The notes below the pieces were generated by a model. It searched no databases, had not been told where the DNA came from, and saw only the letters and a program-made list of their open reading frames with translations. A stretch of 64,000 nt of DNA from VGBO01 sp964453335 (GTDB taxonomy: Bacteria > Actinomycetota > Acidimicrobiia > Acidimicrobiales > CAIXPF01): assembly GCA_964453335.1 (NCBI GenBank), contig CAYVOK010000005.1:1-64000 (forward strand). The letters are read 5' to 3'. Shown here piece by piece: positions 25,089 to 33,278 of this stretch (its first letter is position 1; every line of letters starts with the position of its first letter). A program made the position numbers and the translations under genes.

Positions 25089-27647
25089 ATGCCTACTCCA
25101 CTTTGGGCCGATTTTTTCAAAACTTTTGACTATGCCTTCACTAGCGATCCGCTTTCCAAGACTTTAGATACTTCTGATGTTATTGGCGCAGGTATATCAT
25201 CCCCAGACTCTATTCCCACTCTTAGTCCAGATGGTTCATTCTGGTCAGGTAATGACTCAAGATTAATTAGATTAAGAGAATCTAATGATTTTATTGATCT
25301 TTCTACTGTATCTAACAGACAGTCAAGATACAAAGAATATGAAAGATTGCGTAGTACACCTGAAATTGAAATGGCATTGAATGTTTTTTCAGATGAAGCT
25401 TGTCTAGCTGGCAAAACATTAGTTGCAACACCTTTTGGATTTCAAAAAATTGAATACCTAGCAGAAAAATATAAAGATGAAAAATTCTTAGTTTATTGCT
25501 ATGATTTTAAAAAGCAAGATTATGCTCTAGGATGGGCACACTCCCCAAGACAAACAAAAGTTGCAGAAACAATACAAATAGTATTTGATTTTGGCAAAAA
25601 TTTAGAATGCACACCTGATCATAGAATACTTTTGCGTAACGGAGAATGGGTCCATGCTGGAGATCTACAAGTTGGCGATGAAGTCATGCCATTTCATTGT
25701 GTTCAACCACATGACTTCCTGAATACCTTCAAACAGAAAAGATTTCCCAGAATATTTACATTTAGCAAGGGATGGGTACACGAAAGACAATTCGTAGATG
25801 AATGGAGAACTGGAAAAGATATAGAAAAATACAAAAATGTTAATTATTATACAAAAATAGCTAGCCAACAGCTTTCTATGACTCAAATTAAAAGCCTTAT
25901 TGATGTAGATTGGAGAACATTTAAAGATAGGCTAGCAAAAGAAGGATTTAATTTAAAAGAACTAAGGTGGCTTGGCAACAATTATCCAGAAACTGTAAGA
26001 GTAGTTGGAAAACTAGCCGGTAAAACTATTCCCGTTTATGACTTGACAGTTGAAGAACATCACAATTTCTGCACAGATGTGACTGTTGTTCATAACTGCC
26101 AAAAAGATAATAATGGAAATGTTTTCTCTATTGAAACAAAAAACGATGAAGTAAAAGAAGAATTAGAATTCTTGTTTTTCCATCGTTCTATGTTGAACAT
26201 GAACCGCAGAATATGGGCAGACTTCAAGAGTCTTTTACTCTATGGAGATTTATTTTACGAACTTGTAATAAGCCTTGATGAGCCTAGAGATGGTATCTTG
26301 AAGTTGACAAAGCTTCCAGCAGAATCAATGTATCGTATCGAAACTACAAAAGGCAAAGTTATAGAATTCCAACAATCAAAAGAAGGACCAGATTATCAAT
26401 CTTTGACTAGAGCGCCTGTTGTACAATCAACTGATCAAGAAATTATGATGGCAACAGCCATAAGATTCGCTCCCGAACAAGTTGTTCACATTAAAATTGG
26501 CGACGATAGAAAGACATTCTATCCATATGGCGTAAGCATGGTTGAAGCTGCAAGAGGCCCTGCTTATCAACTTAGGCTCATGGAAGATGCCATGTTGGTA
26601 TACAGATTAAGTAGAAGCCCAGAAAGAAGGGTTTTTTACATCGATGTAGGTCAATTGCCACCATTCAAGGCAGAAGCCTTCGTTGAAAAAATGAAAGACC
26701 AGTTCAGGAAAAAGAAAATTTCAAGCAATAGACCGGGAATGACTGGCCCTAATTCCGTTGAAGAACGATACCATGCTCCAGCAGTCGATGAAGACTATTG
26801 GTTGCCTATTAGGCCAAATAGCAACACAAAAATCGATACTCTACCAGGTGCTTCTAACCTTGGCGAAATTGATGATGCAGTATATTTCAGAAACAGGCTG
26901 TTCACATCCATGCAGTTCCCGAAAAACTATTTCAATGTTGAAGATGCAGCAGTCACAAGAATAACGCTATCCGCACAAGATGTTCGTGTGGCAAGGCTAA
27001 TTGAAAGACTACAAGCACCATTTGAAGATGGAATGTGGGAAATAGCTTCAAGGCACCTAAGACTTAGAGGGTATCCACCAGAAACATTCGAAGATCTATC
27101 TATCAGAATGACACCGCCTAGTGAATGGCGTGAACTAAGCAGAGCTGAAATAGTAACTGCCAGAATAACAAATGGCTCAAGCTTGAAAAGCGCAGCTTTG
27201 ATGTCAGACTATGACATTCTACAAAAATTCTTGGGATATTCAGAATCTGAAACCAAGATTCTAGTTGGCAGACTCAAGATGCAGAAGATTGAAGATGCTA
27301 AACTTCAAATTATGGCACAAAACCCAGCACTATTGGGAGTTGGAATACCCGGGGCAGACGCAGAAAATCAAGGAACTCAGGAAATAGGAGCCACTCCAGA
27401 AGGGCCAAATGCAGAAATAACACCAGATGCTCTGGGAGGACCGGCCCCAGCAGAAGGTGGAATGCCTCTAGACATGGGATTGGGCGCTGCTGCACCCGGA
27501 GTTCCAGCCCCCGCTCCAGATGGAACAACAGCATCTACCCTGCCAGAACCAACAGAAGAAGAAATTCAAAAGTATGATATGGGCATATTAAATTATGCCG
27601 CAGAAGAAGATATTGAACCAGCAGATGAACAAGATTACGAATATTAA
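25089..27647 (+). CDS. portal protein (T4 gp20-like) interrupted by an intein
   Basis: The precursor is 852 aa. Without the 232-aa intein the portal is 620 aa, somewhat larger than T4 gp20 (524 aa). The exteins carry gp20-family features: RYKEYERLRSTPEIEMALN near residue 80, the clip/stem segment EDAMLVYRLSRSPERRVFYIDVG near 500, and TITRITLS-type sequence (AAVTRITLSAQDVR) near 620. The dodecameric portal is the unique vertex through which DNA is packaged. The C-terminal 110 residues are Pro/Ala/Gly-rich and acidic. GGGAGAG precedes the ATG. Splicing must occur to give a working portal. Confidence 0.9.
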   Translation: MPTPLWADFFKTFDYAFTSDPLSKTLDTSDVIGAGISSPDSIPTLSPDGSFWSGNDSRLIRLRESNDFIDLSTVSNRQSRYKEYERLRSTPEIEMALNVFSDEACLAGKTLVATPFGFQKIEYLAEKYKDEKFLVYCYDFKKQDYALGWAHSPRQTKVAETIQIVFDFGKNLECTPDHRILLRNGEWVHAGDLQVGDEVMPFHCVQPHDFLNTFKQKRFPRIFTFSKGWVHERQFVDEWRTGKDIEKYKNVNYYTKIASQQLSMTQIKSLIDVDWRTFKDRLAKEGFNLKELRWLGNNYPETVRVVGKLAGKTIPVYDLTVEEHHNFCTDVTVVHNCQKDNNGNVFSIETKNDEVKEELEFLFFHRSMLNMNRRIWADFKSLLLYGDLFYELVISLDEPRDGILKLTKLPAESMYRIETTKGKVIEFQQSKEGPDYQSLTRAPVVQSTDQEIMMATAIRFAPEQVVHIKIGDDRKTFYPYGVSMVEAARGPAYQLRLMEDAMLVYRLSRSPERRVFYIDVGQLPPFKAEAFVEKMKDQFRKKKISSNRPGMTGPNSVEERYHAPAVDEDYWLPIRPNSNTKIDTLPGASNLGEIDDAVYFRNRLFTSMQFPKNYFNVEDAAVTRITLSAQDVRVARLIERLQAPFEDGMWEIASRHLRLRGYPPETFEDLSIRMTPPSEWRELSRAEIVTARITNGSSLKSAALMSDYDILQKFLGYSESETKILVGRLKMQKIEDAKLQIMAQNPALLGVGIPGADAENQGTQEIGATPEGPNAEITPDALGGPAPAEGGMPLDMGLGAAAPGVPAPAPDGTTASTLPEPTEEEIQKYDMGILNYAAEEDIEPADEQDYEY
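25401..26096 (+). mobile_element. intein in the portal protein (residues 105-336)
   Basis: The element starts at Cys105 (CLAGKTLVATPFGFQKIEYL, block A). Block B is LECTPDHRILLRNGEW, with VGDEV after it. Block F is VYDLTVEEHHNFC, and block G ends in VVHN before Cys337. Both splice junctions therefore have Cys nucleophiles, and the terminal Asn is present. Joining FSDEA to CQKDNN restores a continuous portal. Between blocks B and F, about 110 residues (including MTQIKSLIDVDWRTFKDRLAKEG, an HTH-like segment) show no LAGLIDADG or HNH motif. Confidence 0.88.
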
Positions 27648-28003
27648 AGTTCAATATTTCTTACTACTACCGGTCCTAATACAACATTGACCAAACGGCC
27701 ACTTGTGTTTCTATACAAAGTAAGTCGTCTGGTCATTTTTGTTATACTTAAAACTTCTTTTTCTTTTGTGATGTCAAAAGCTACAACTAAATCAGCTATT
27801 TCAGTTTTTTCATCATCGTGATTGCTGCTAATTTCAAATTTATTATTTTTATTTATAATATCATCACTACATAGTAATGCAGACAAATTATCTGTATCAA
27901 AACTTAATACTTCATTCAATTCATCTATTTTTAAAGGTAATTTTACATCAAATCTTATTTTTTTACGACTAAAAAAACTCTTCAACTTTTCAAATATTTT
28001 CAT
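27644..28003 (-). CDS. hypothetical protein on the opposite strand of the head module
   Basis: The product is 119 aa from the ATG with AAAGAGG six bases upstream; a longer frame to 28084 lacks such a site. It starts MKIFEKLKSFFSRKKIRFD, a short amphipathic basic helix. The remaining part is alpha/beta (LVVAFDITKEKEVLSITKMTRRL.LYRN). It is convergent with the portal gene and overlaps its stop by four bases. It breaks the + strand head cluster, which suggests a late insertion. Confidence 0.55.
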   Translation of the reverse strand: MKIFEKLKSFFSRKKIRFDVKLPLKIDELNEVLSFDTDNLSALLCSDDIINKNNKFEISSNHDDEKTEIADLVVAFDITKEKEVLSITKMTRRLTLYRNTSGRLVNVVLGPVVVRNIEL

Positions 28004-28180
28004 ATTAAATCCTCTTTGAAATATATTTAGAAAAATTATATCTAAAAATTTTAAACATATTTTATTATAAAAATGACGGTTCATGCATAGATATTTTATT
28101 AATCGTCAATCGGTTTGCTCTTTTTGGGTAAACCTTGAAATGAATTTGCAAGTTATAAGGACTTTTTTGGGAGACTTTCG

Positions 28181-29974
28181 ATGAAGAAAAAACTTATCAA
28201 CTTCGATGCTTTCAAGCAACTCGAAAAGACATCAATTACAAATGCTGAGAGAGAGCTTGTCGAAGCCACCGATATTTTGGCCAATGTTTTGGGAGCAGAA
28301 TGGCTAGATGTATTCTGCGTAAATGAAAGCAATGTTACTTTCATTGACCAGAATGGCGAATTTGTATATGCAAACTATACAGTAAACGACAGCAACCTAG
28401 TTCTTGAAAATGTAGAACAACTAGTTGTTGATAAGTCATCTACTGAGAAGAGTCTTCGCACCACTTTGGAAGAAATGGTAAACAACATCTTGGAAGACAA
28501 GATGGAAGAAGCTTCTTTAAATTTTTCCGACTATTTCCGCACACCTATGCTTCGTGCTGAACTTCGTGAAGGCACAATCAATGAAGCCAAGAAGGGTGGC
28601 GGTCTTCCACCTTGGCTAAAAGCCCACTTCGAAAAGAAGAATAAGAAAAAGGGCGGCAAGAAGATGGAAATGGAAAACGAAAAGGATAGCCACAAGACCC
28701 GCAGAGCTAAGAAGAAGAAGAGATTAGCCAAGGACAGACTCGGAAAGTCTGGCAAGGCTATGAAGAACAAGCCAAAGTTAGAATCACTAAATCTATTGGC
28801 AAATAACGTACTTGAATTCGTAACTTTCAAGGAAAATGGCAATGTTTATAGCGATGTCTCTGTAAAGAAAGACTCACTAAATAATGTTGTTTCAGTAAAA
28901 ATTCCTGTTTCAAGAGTAAGAAACGAAGGAGCCATCATCAAGGCTCAATCTGAAAAGCACACACGCTTCATCGCTGAAGCTCGTGAAGCTGCCAAGTTGG
29001 TAGCCAAGGAATCAAACTGGGTCCGTGCTTGCTCTGACCTAAAGAGATTCAACGCTATTTCTGACAACAAGGCTCTAGAAACAGCTTTCGAAAATGTTGC
29101 TTCCGCATGGCCCAACTTGCTATTCCTCACCGAAGCTGAACTATCAGCCAAGATCAAGGAAACACTAAACAACGCTGGCGCAACCAACTTTGATGATTCT
29201 ACATGCGATTTCCTCGCTGAAGGCATCCTAAGAACATCCCACAAGGCATACTCTGACAATGTAAACAAGATTGTTTCCAGCGTAGGAGCAATGTCTGAAG
29301 GCAGCGATTACAGCAGCTTCAGCAAAGTCGCAGAAACAGTTCTAACAACTGTTGATAACAATACAAAGGTCGAAACACAGGTCTTCTCAGATCTATATCG
29401 TGGCCTAAGCGAAGTTTTCAGAGCCGCTGAAAGAATCGGTGACGAAGCAACCAAGGCTGAAACAGCTTCATTGCTAAGCGATGTCGAACTTGTTCTCAAC
29501 GGCGAAGAAAAAGATATGCTACGTGTTGCCGAAGAAGCAGCCCTTTACCTACAGACTGTCACAGAAGCCGCCCTAAATATGGACGGAATGACATGGCATG
29601 TTTCTTCCTCTGCACATGAATCCGAAGTTGGTGATAACCCAGCTATTCACGGATATGCAGATGTCGATGCAGTTCCCGGCAAATATACCGGCAAGTTCAA
29701 GAGCAGTCCATTCAGCGATGGAAAGACTGTGAAAGCTGGATCTGAAGAATTCTACACCAACATGAAGGGCAAGGACATGTTCCCAAATATGGACAATCCT
29801 TACGCTCCAAAGCCTGGTGATTTCAAGATGCATGGTGAGAAAGCTATCGAAGATGATAAGGAATACACCAAATATTCTGGTTCCGATGTTTTCCCAGCAT
29901 TGAAGAATCCTTACATCCCAGATCACGGAATGTCAATGCAAGACTCCTTGCGTTTAATGAAAGCTGGCGACTAA
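28181..29974 (+). CDS. putative prohead core/head protein (gp67-gp68 position)
   Basis: The product is 597 aa and no family is recognised. It lies between portal and prohead protease, the place of the T4 core genes 67 and 68. A basic Lys/Gly-rich segment at about residues 145-190 (KKNKKKGGKK, RRAKKKKRLAK) could bind DNA or scaffold. Several sites fit the gp21 rule [L/I]-x-E: INE-AKKG, IAE-AREA, LTE-AELS, LAE-GILR. This suggests proteolytic maturation in the prohead. Codons are C/G-ending more often than in flanking genes, as in the capsid gene, so strong expression is likely. GGGAG precedes the ATG. Confidence 0.5.
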   Translation: MKKKLINFDAFKQLEKTSITNAERELVEATDILANVLGAEWLDVFCVNESNVTFIDQNGEFVYANYTVNDSNLVLENVEQLVVDKSSTEKSLRTTLEEMVNNILEDKMEEASLNFSDYFRTPMLRAELREGTINEAKKGGGLPPWLKAHFEKKNKKKGGKKMEMENEKDSHKTRRAKKKKRLAKDRLGKSGKAMKNKPKLESLNLLANNVLEFVTFKENGNVYSDVSVKKDSLNNVVSVKIPVSRVRNEGAIIKAQSEKHTRFIAEAREAAKLVAKESNWVRACSDLKRFNAISDNKALETAFENVASAWPNLLFLTEAELSAKIKETLNNAGATNFDDSTCDFLAEGILRTSHKAYSDNVNKIVSSVGAMSEGSDYSSFSKVAETVLTTVDNNTKVETQVFSDLYRGLSEVFRAAERIGDEATKAETASLLSDVELVLNGEEKDMLRVAEEAALYLQTVTEAALNMDGMTWHVSSSAHESEVGDNPAIHGYADVDAVPGKYTGKFKSSPFSDGKTVKAGSEEFYTNMKGKDMFPNMDNPYAPKPGDFKMHGEKAIEDDKEYTKYSGSDVFPALKNPYIPDHGMSMQDSLRLMKAGD

Positions 29975-29998
29975 TACCACTAAAAGTAGGAGAATAAA

Positions 29999-30670
29999 GT
30001 GAGCGAAATGCTACTAATAGATTGCTGCACAAATGGTGGTCTTACTCTTGGCTTAAACGAATCATCAGATCGTGGTCTTACACGCTTCCGTGGCAAGTTC
30101 CAAGAAGCTGATGCCGTAAACAAAAACAAGAGAATGTATCCTCAAGCTGTTCTTGAAATGAACGTAAGAAGCTTGAATGAATGTATCAAATCAAGAGGAC
30201 TTGTTGGAGAATTAGATCATCCTGAAGATTCAATAATCCACTTCGAGAAAGCATCCCATGTAATTACAAAATTATGGTGGGAAGGAAATGTGTTAATGGG
30301 AGAAGGAGAAATTCTCAATACTCCTCATGGCAAAATACTACGAGCCCTAATTAATGATGGAGTTCGTATCGGTATCAGCTCAAGAGGCGTTGGGAATGGC
30401 AAAGTAAATGAAAACGGCATTCTTGTCATCGGTGAAAGCTACAAACTAATCACTTTTGACGCTGTTGCCGACCCATCAACTTTCGCTGCTTTTCAGCACA
30501 AGGTTACTGGAAAAACAGAGAGTTTTGAACCAGTTCCAAACCATGTGCCTGCCGCCGTGACAAAAAATGAAAACTCAAGCATAAATAAAGTTAACAAAGA
30601 GGCTTTAATTGCTTGTTTGGGTGGGATAGTTAAGAGTCAAACAAATAACATTTTGAAGAGGTTAGCATAA
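29999..30670 (+). CDS. prohead maturation protease (T4 gp21-like)
   Basis: The product is 223 aa; T4 gp21 is 212 aa. The GTG at 29999 has GTAGGAG upstream; an ATG three codons later is possible. The gp21 family motifs are clear: AVNKNKRMYP near residue 40, GLVGELDHPED near 70 with the catalytic His, and RIGISSRGVGNG near 125 with the catalytic Ser. It cleaves scaffold and capsid proteins after [L/I]-x-E during head maturation. It forms an operon with the scaffold (TAATG overlap) and capsid genes. Confidence 0.9.
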   Translation: MSEMLLIDCCTNGGLTLGLNESSDRGLTRFRGKFQEADAVNKNKRMYPQAVLEMNVRSLNECIKSRGLVGELDHPEDSIIHFEKASHVITKLWWEGNVLMGEGEILNTPHGKILRALINDGVRIGISSRGVGNGKVNENGILVIGESYKLITFDAVADPSTFAAFQHKVTGKTESFEPVPNHVPAAVTKNENSSINKVNKEALIACLGGIVKSQTNNILKRLA

Positions 30671-31593
30671 TGGAAAACAAAATTGCATCAGCACTCAAGA
30701 AGTTGCTACCAGAAGACCAAATCAACGAAGTAGCCGCAGCCGTTTCCGAAATGGTTGAAGAAGCTAAAGCTGAAATGGAAACTGAATTCAACAAGAACCT
30801 TGAAGAAGCTTACACACAGCTATCAGGCGAATTAGCCGAAGCTGAAAAGACTGCCTATCAGGGTTATCAAGAAGCTTACGAAATCATCAACGACCTCAAG
30901 AGTCGCCTAGAAGTCCAAAAGGAAGAATTCGAAACAGCTTTAGAAGAAGGCTACGAAGAAGCCTATCAGATGCTACTAGCTGAAAGAAAGAACAAGGACT
31001 CAGTCGAAACCAATCTCTACGAGGAATATGATTCCAAGCTAGCAGAGATGAAGAACTACATCGTAGAAAAGGTTGATCAGTTCCTACAGTACAAGGGCGC
31101 TGAAATCTACGAACAAGCCAAGCGTGATCTTATCAACGATCCAAGATTGATCGAACACAAGGTTGCTCTAGACAAGATCGTCAACATCACTTCTGACTAC
31201 TTGTCTGACGAAGAAAGAGCCTTCGGAACTTCAAAGAAGCTAGAAGAAGCTTCCAAGCAAATCGAAGAACTTCGTGGTCAGCTAAGAATCATGGAAGCCA
31301 GAAACATCAGACTCAGCACAGACAACACCCGTCTTAATGAATCTGTGAAGAAGGTTAACACAAACATGATCAACGAAAGCAAGATGGCTGCTATCAAGCA
31401 AAACGCCGCTGCTAAAGTTGCAAAGAAATCGGTTGTAACCGAACAGAATGCGAGAGTTGCAAAAGTAGAGAAAGCAAGTGGGAGAGGTCACACAGACACC
31501 GAAAACGTTCAAGTTATTGCTGAATTCAATGACAACGGCAACGGTGTTGTAAACGAACTTCTAGTTCTATCCGGTGTTAAGAAGACTAATTAA
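30670..31593 (+). CDS. prohead scaffolding core protein (T4 gp22-like)
   Basis: The product is 307 aa; T4 gp22 is 269 aa. It is acidic and almost wholly helical with a long Glu/Lys/Ala coiled coil (residues about 15-215). It sits between protease and capsid genes exactly as gene 22 does in T4. The start ATG shares its A with the TAA stop of the protease gene. Candidate protease sites include INE-VAAA, MVE-EAKA and MINE-SKMA. The end (VVNELLVLSGVKKTN) is more hydrophobic and could bind the capsid protein. Identity rests on position and composition. Confidence 0.82.
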   Translation: MENKIASALKKLLPEDQINEVAAAVSEMVEEAKAEMETEFNKNLEEAYTQLSGELAEAEKTAYQGYQEAYEIINDLKSRLEVQKEEFETALEEGYEEAYQMLLAERKNKDSVETNLYEEYDSKLAEMKNYIVEKVDQFLQYKGAEIYEQAKRDLINDPRLIEHKVALDKIVNITSDYLSDEERAFGTSKKLEEASKQIEELRGQLRIMEARNIRLSTDNTRLNESVKKVNTNMINESKMAAIKQNAAAKVAKKSVVTEQNARVAKVEKASGRGHTDTENVQVIAEFNDNGNGVVNELLVLSGVKKTN

Positions 31594-31615
31594 TCAATAG
31601 AAAGGTATTTGAAAC

Positions 31616-33058
31616 ATGAACGCTAACGCACGTTTTTTAAATGAAGCAAAAGAACTTGAGTCTCGTTGGTCAAAGACCGGCATCCTAAAGGGTATCGAAG
31701 ATCCCTATGTCCGCTCCTCCACCGCAGTACTCTTGGAAAATCAGAGACTAATCAACGAAGTCTCCACAGACACAAGCGATGTTGCTCAATTCAAGAGAAT
31801 CAGCATCCCACTTGTTCGCAGAATTTACCCACAGTTGATCGCCAACAAGATTGTTAGCGTTCAGCCACTACTCGGGCCAACCGGCTTGGTGTACTATCTC
31901 CGCTTCCGCTATAGCTCCAACAAGGGCAGCATTCGTGGAGCCAGCAACAACGGTGGATTCCCCGGTGACGATGCCAACTCCCTACAACAGCTCGCTTCTG
32001 GTGATGCCAATCTTGACATCTTCTACAGCAGCCAGTTCGTTCAGAACGAGTCAACATCAGCCGTCCCCGCCCCAGTCAGCGGAGTTGTTAACTACGGCGC
32101 TCTCGAACACACACCAGTCCTAGCCGGAACCGTCACAGGAACCGTCTATTACAACGGCGCTGCTGTTCAGACATTCGTCGTTTCCAGCGCAGGCGCTTTC
32201 ACCTTCTCTACCATCACCGGCACAATCCTTGCCACCGCTGGTAGCTTGAACCTAAGCACAGGTGAATTGGCCCTAACTTGGAACGCTTCCGCAGCCGGTG
32301 CTTCCAGCTATTGCGTAGTTTCCTACGAATACAATATGGAATGCAACCAAGATCTTCCTGAGATCAATCTAGTAATTGAATCCGAAGAAATTGCTGCTAA
32401 GACCCGTAAGCTAAAGGCTGTTTGGAGCTACGAAGCCCAACAAGACCTACGCAGCCAGCACAATCTTGACGCTGAAGCTGAACTAACAGCTATCCTAGCT
32501 CAAGAAATCAACCTCGAAATTGATCGTGAAGTCCTCACCGACCTCCGCAATAACGCTGGTACTGTCGCTGCTTGGGACTTGGCCACAGCCCTTGGTGACA
32601 CAATCAAGGAAAAGTACGAAGCCCTCTATGTGAAGATCGTAGAAGTCTCCAATGTCATTCATCGTAAGACATTGCGTGGCGGCGCTAACTTCTTGGTCAC
32701 AAGCCCCGAAGTTGCAGCTATCTTCGAAACAGCCACCGCTGGCTTCGCTCCTGCTCCTTCTGAAACATTCACAAGCAGCCTAGGCGTTCAGTATGTCGGC
32801 ACAGTAGCCAACCGCTACCGCCTCTACAAAGACCCCCTATTCCCAACCAATCAAATCCTAATGGGATACAAGGGCGACAGCTACATGGACAGCGGATACT
32901 TCTACTGCCCATACGTACCACTAACACAAACTCCAGTTGTGCTAGATCCAGAGTCTTTTTGTCCGAGAAAAGGTATCTTGACAAGGTACGGAAAAAAGTT
33001 ATTACGAGAAGGCGCAAAGTTTTATGCGAGATTAAGTATCGCAAATTTCGTAGTTTAA
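31616..33058 (+). CDS. major capsid protein (T4 gp23-like)
   Basis: The product is 480 aa. The gp23 family (HK97 fold) is recognisable from RISIPLVRRIYPQLIANKIVSVQPLLGPTGLVYYLRFRY at about residues 61-100, compared with LVRRAIPNLIAFDICGVQP in T4. EEIAAKTRKLKAVWSYEAQQDL and HNLDAEAELTAILAQEINLEIDREVL near 255-305 and the C-terminal ARLSIANFVV also fit. The N-terminal segment has [L/I]-x-E sites (LNE10, LLE41, INE48), so it is probably trimmed by the gp21-like protease. Residues about 155-235 form an extra beta-rich insertion. Codons are strongly C/G-ending. Two terminators follow. Confidence 0.93.
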   Translation: MNANARFLNEAKELESRWSKTGILKGIEDPYVRSSTAVLLENQRLINEVSTDTSDVAQFKRISIPLVRRIYPQLIANKIVSVQPLLGPTGLVYYLRFRYSSNKGSIRGASNNGGFPGDDANSLQQLASGDANLDIFYSSQFVQNESTSAVPAPVSGVVNYGALEHTPVLAGTVTGTVYYNGAAVQTFVVSSAGAFTFSTITGTILATAGSLNLSTGELALTWNASAAGASSYCVVSYEYNMECNQDLPEINLVIESEEIAAKTRKLKAVWSYEAQQDLRSQHNLDAEAELTAILAQEINLEIDREVLTDLRNNAGTVAAWDLATALGDTIKEKYEALYVKIVEVSNVIHRKTLRGGANFLVTSPEVAAIFETATAGFAPAPSETFTSSLGVQYVGTVANRYRLYKDPLFPTNQILMGYKGDSYMDSGYFYCPYVPLTQTPVVLDPESFCPRKGILTRYGKKLLREGAKFYARLSIANFVV

Positions 33059-33089
33059 TTTTACACACTCTATATCTTGAATATAGAGC

Positions 33090-33115
33090 AAAAGCCCTGC
33101 ACTTGCAGGGCTTTT
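33090..33115 (+). terminator. strong terminator after the capsid gene
   Basis: An 11-bp perfect stem AAAAGCCCTGC / GCAGGGCTTTT with an ACTT loop and a following T-rich stretch. It ends the head operon. Confidence 0.9.
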
Positions 33116-33131
33116 GTCCTTTTTAATACAG

Positions 33132-33165
33132 AAAATATCCGCCAAATATTATTGGTGGGTATTTT
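33132..33165 (+). terminator. second hairpin, tandem terminator
   Basis: A 14-bp stem AAAATATCCGCCAA / TTGGTGGGTATTTT with two G-U pairs and an ATATTA loop, followed by TTT. It lies 16 bases after the first terminator. Confidence 0.7.
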
Positions 33166-33205
33166 TTTGTATTAAAAATTTATCAAAAAAAATTACTTAA
33201 AGAGG

Positions 33206-33233
33206 TTGAAAAATTTTAAGGCGGCCCTATAAT
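33206..33233 (+). promoter_or_regulatory. sigma70-like promoter for the endonuclease gene
   Basis: TTGAAA at 33206-33211 and TATAAT at 33228-33233 are separated by 16 bases. AAAGGAG follows at 33265-33271 before the ATG at 33279. It gives the mobile gene its own host-type promoter behind the tandem terminators. Confidence 0.6.
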
Positions 33234-33278
33234 AATGTGTAGGCAAATTAAATTTTTTATAATTAAAGGAGTCAAAAA

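Noticed and set aside
33059..33278. Self-splicing intron associated with the endonuclease gene
   Set aside because: The capsid gene is complete and uninterrupted and the endonuclease has its own promoter and start, so it is free-standing.
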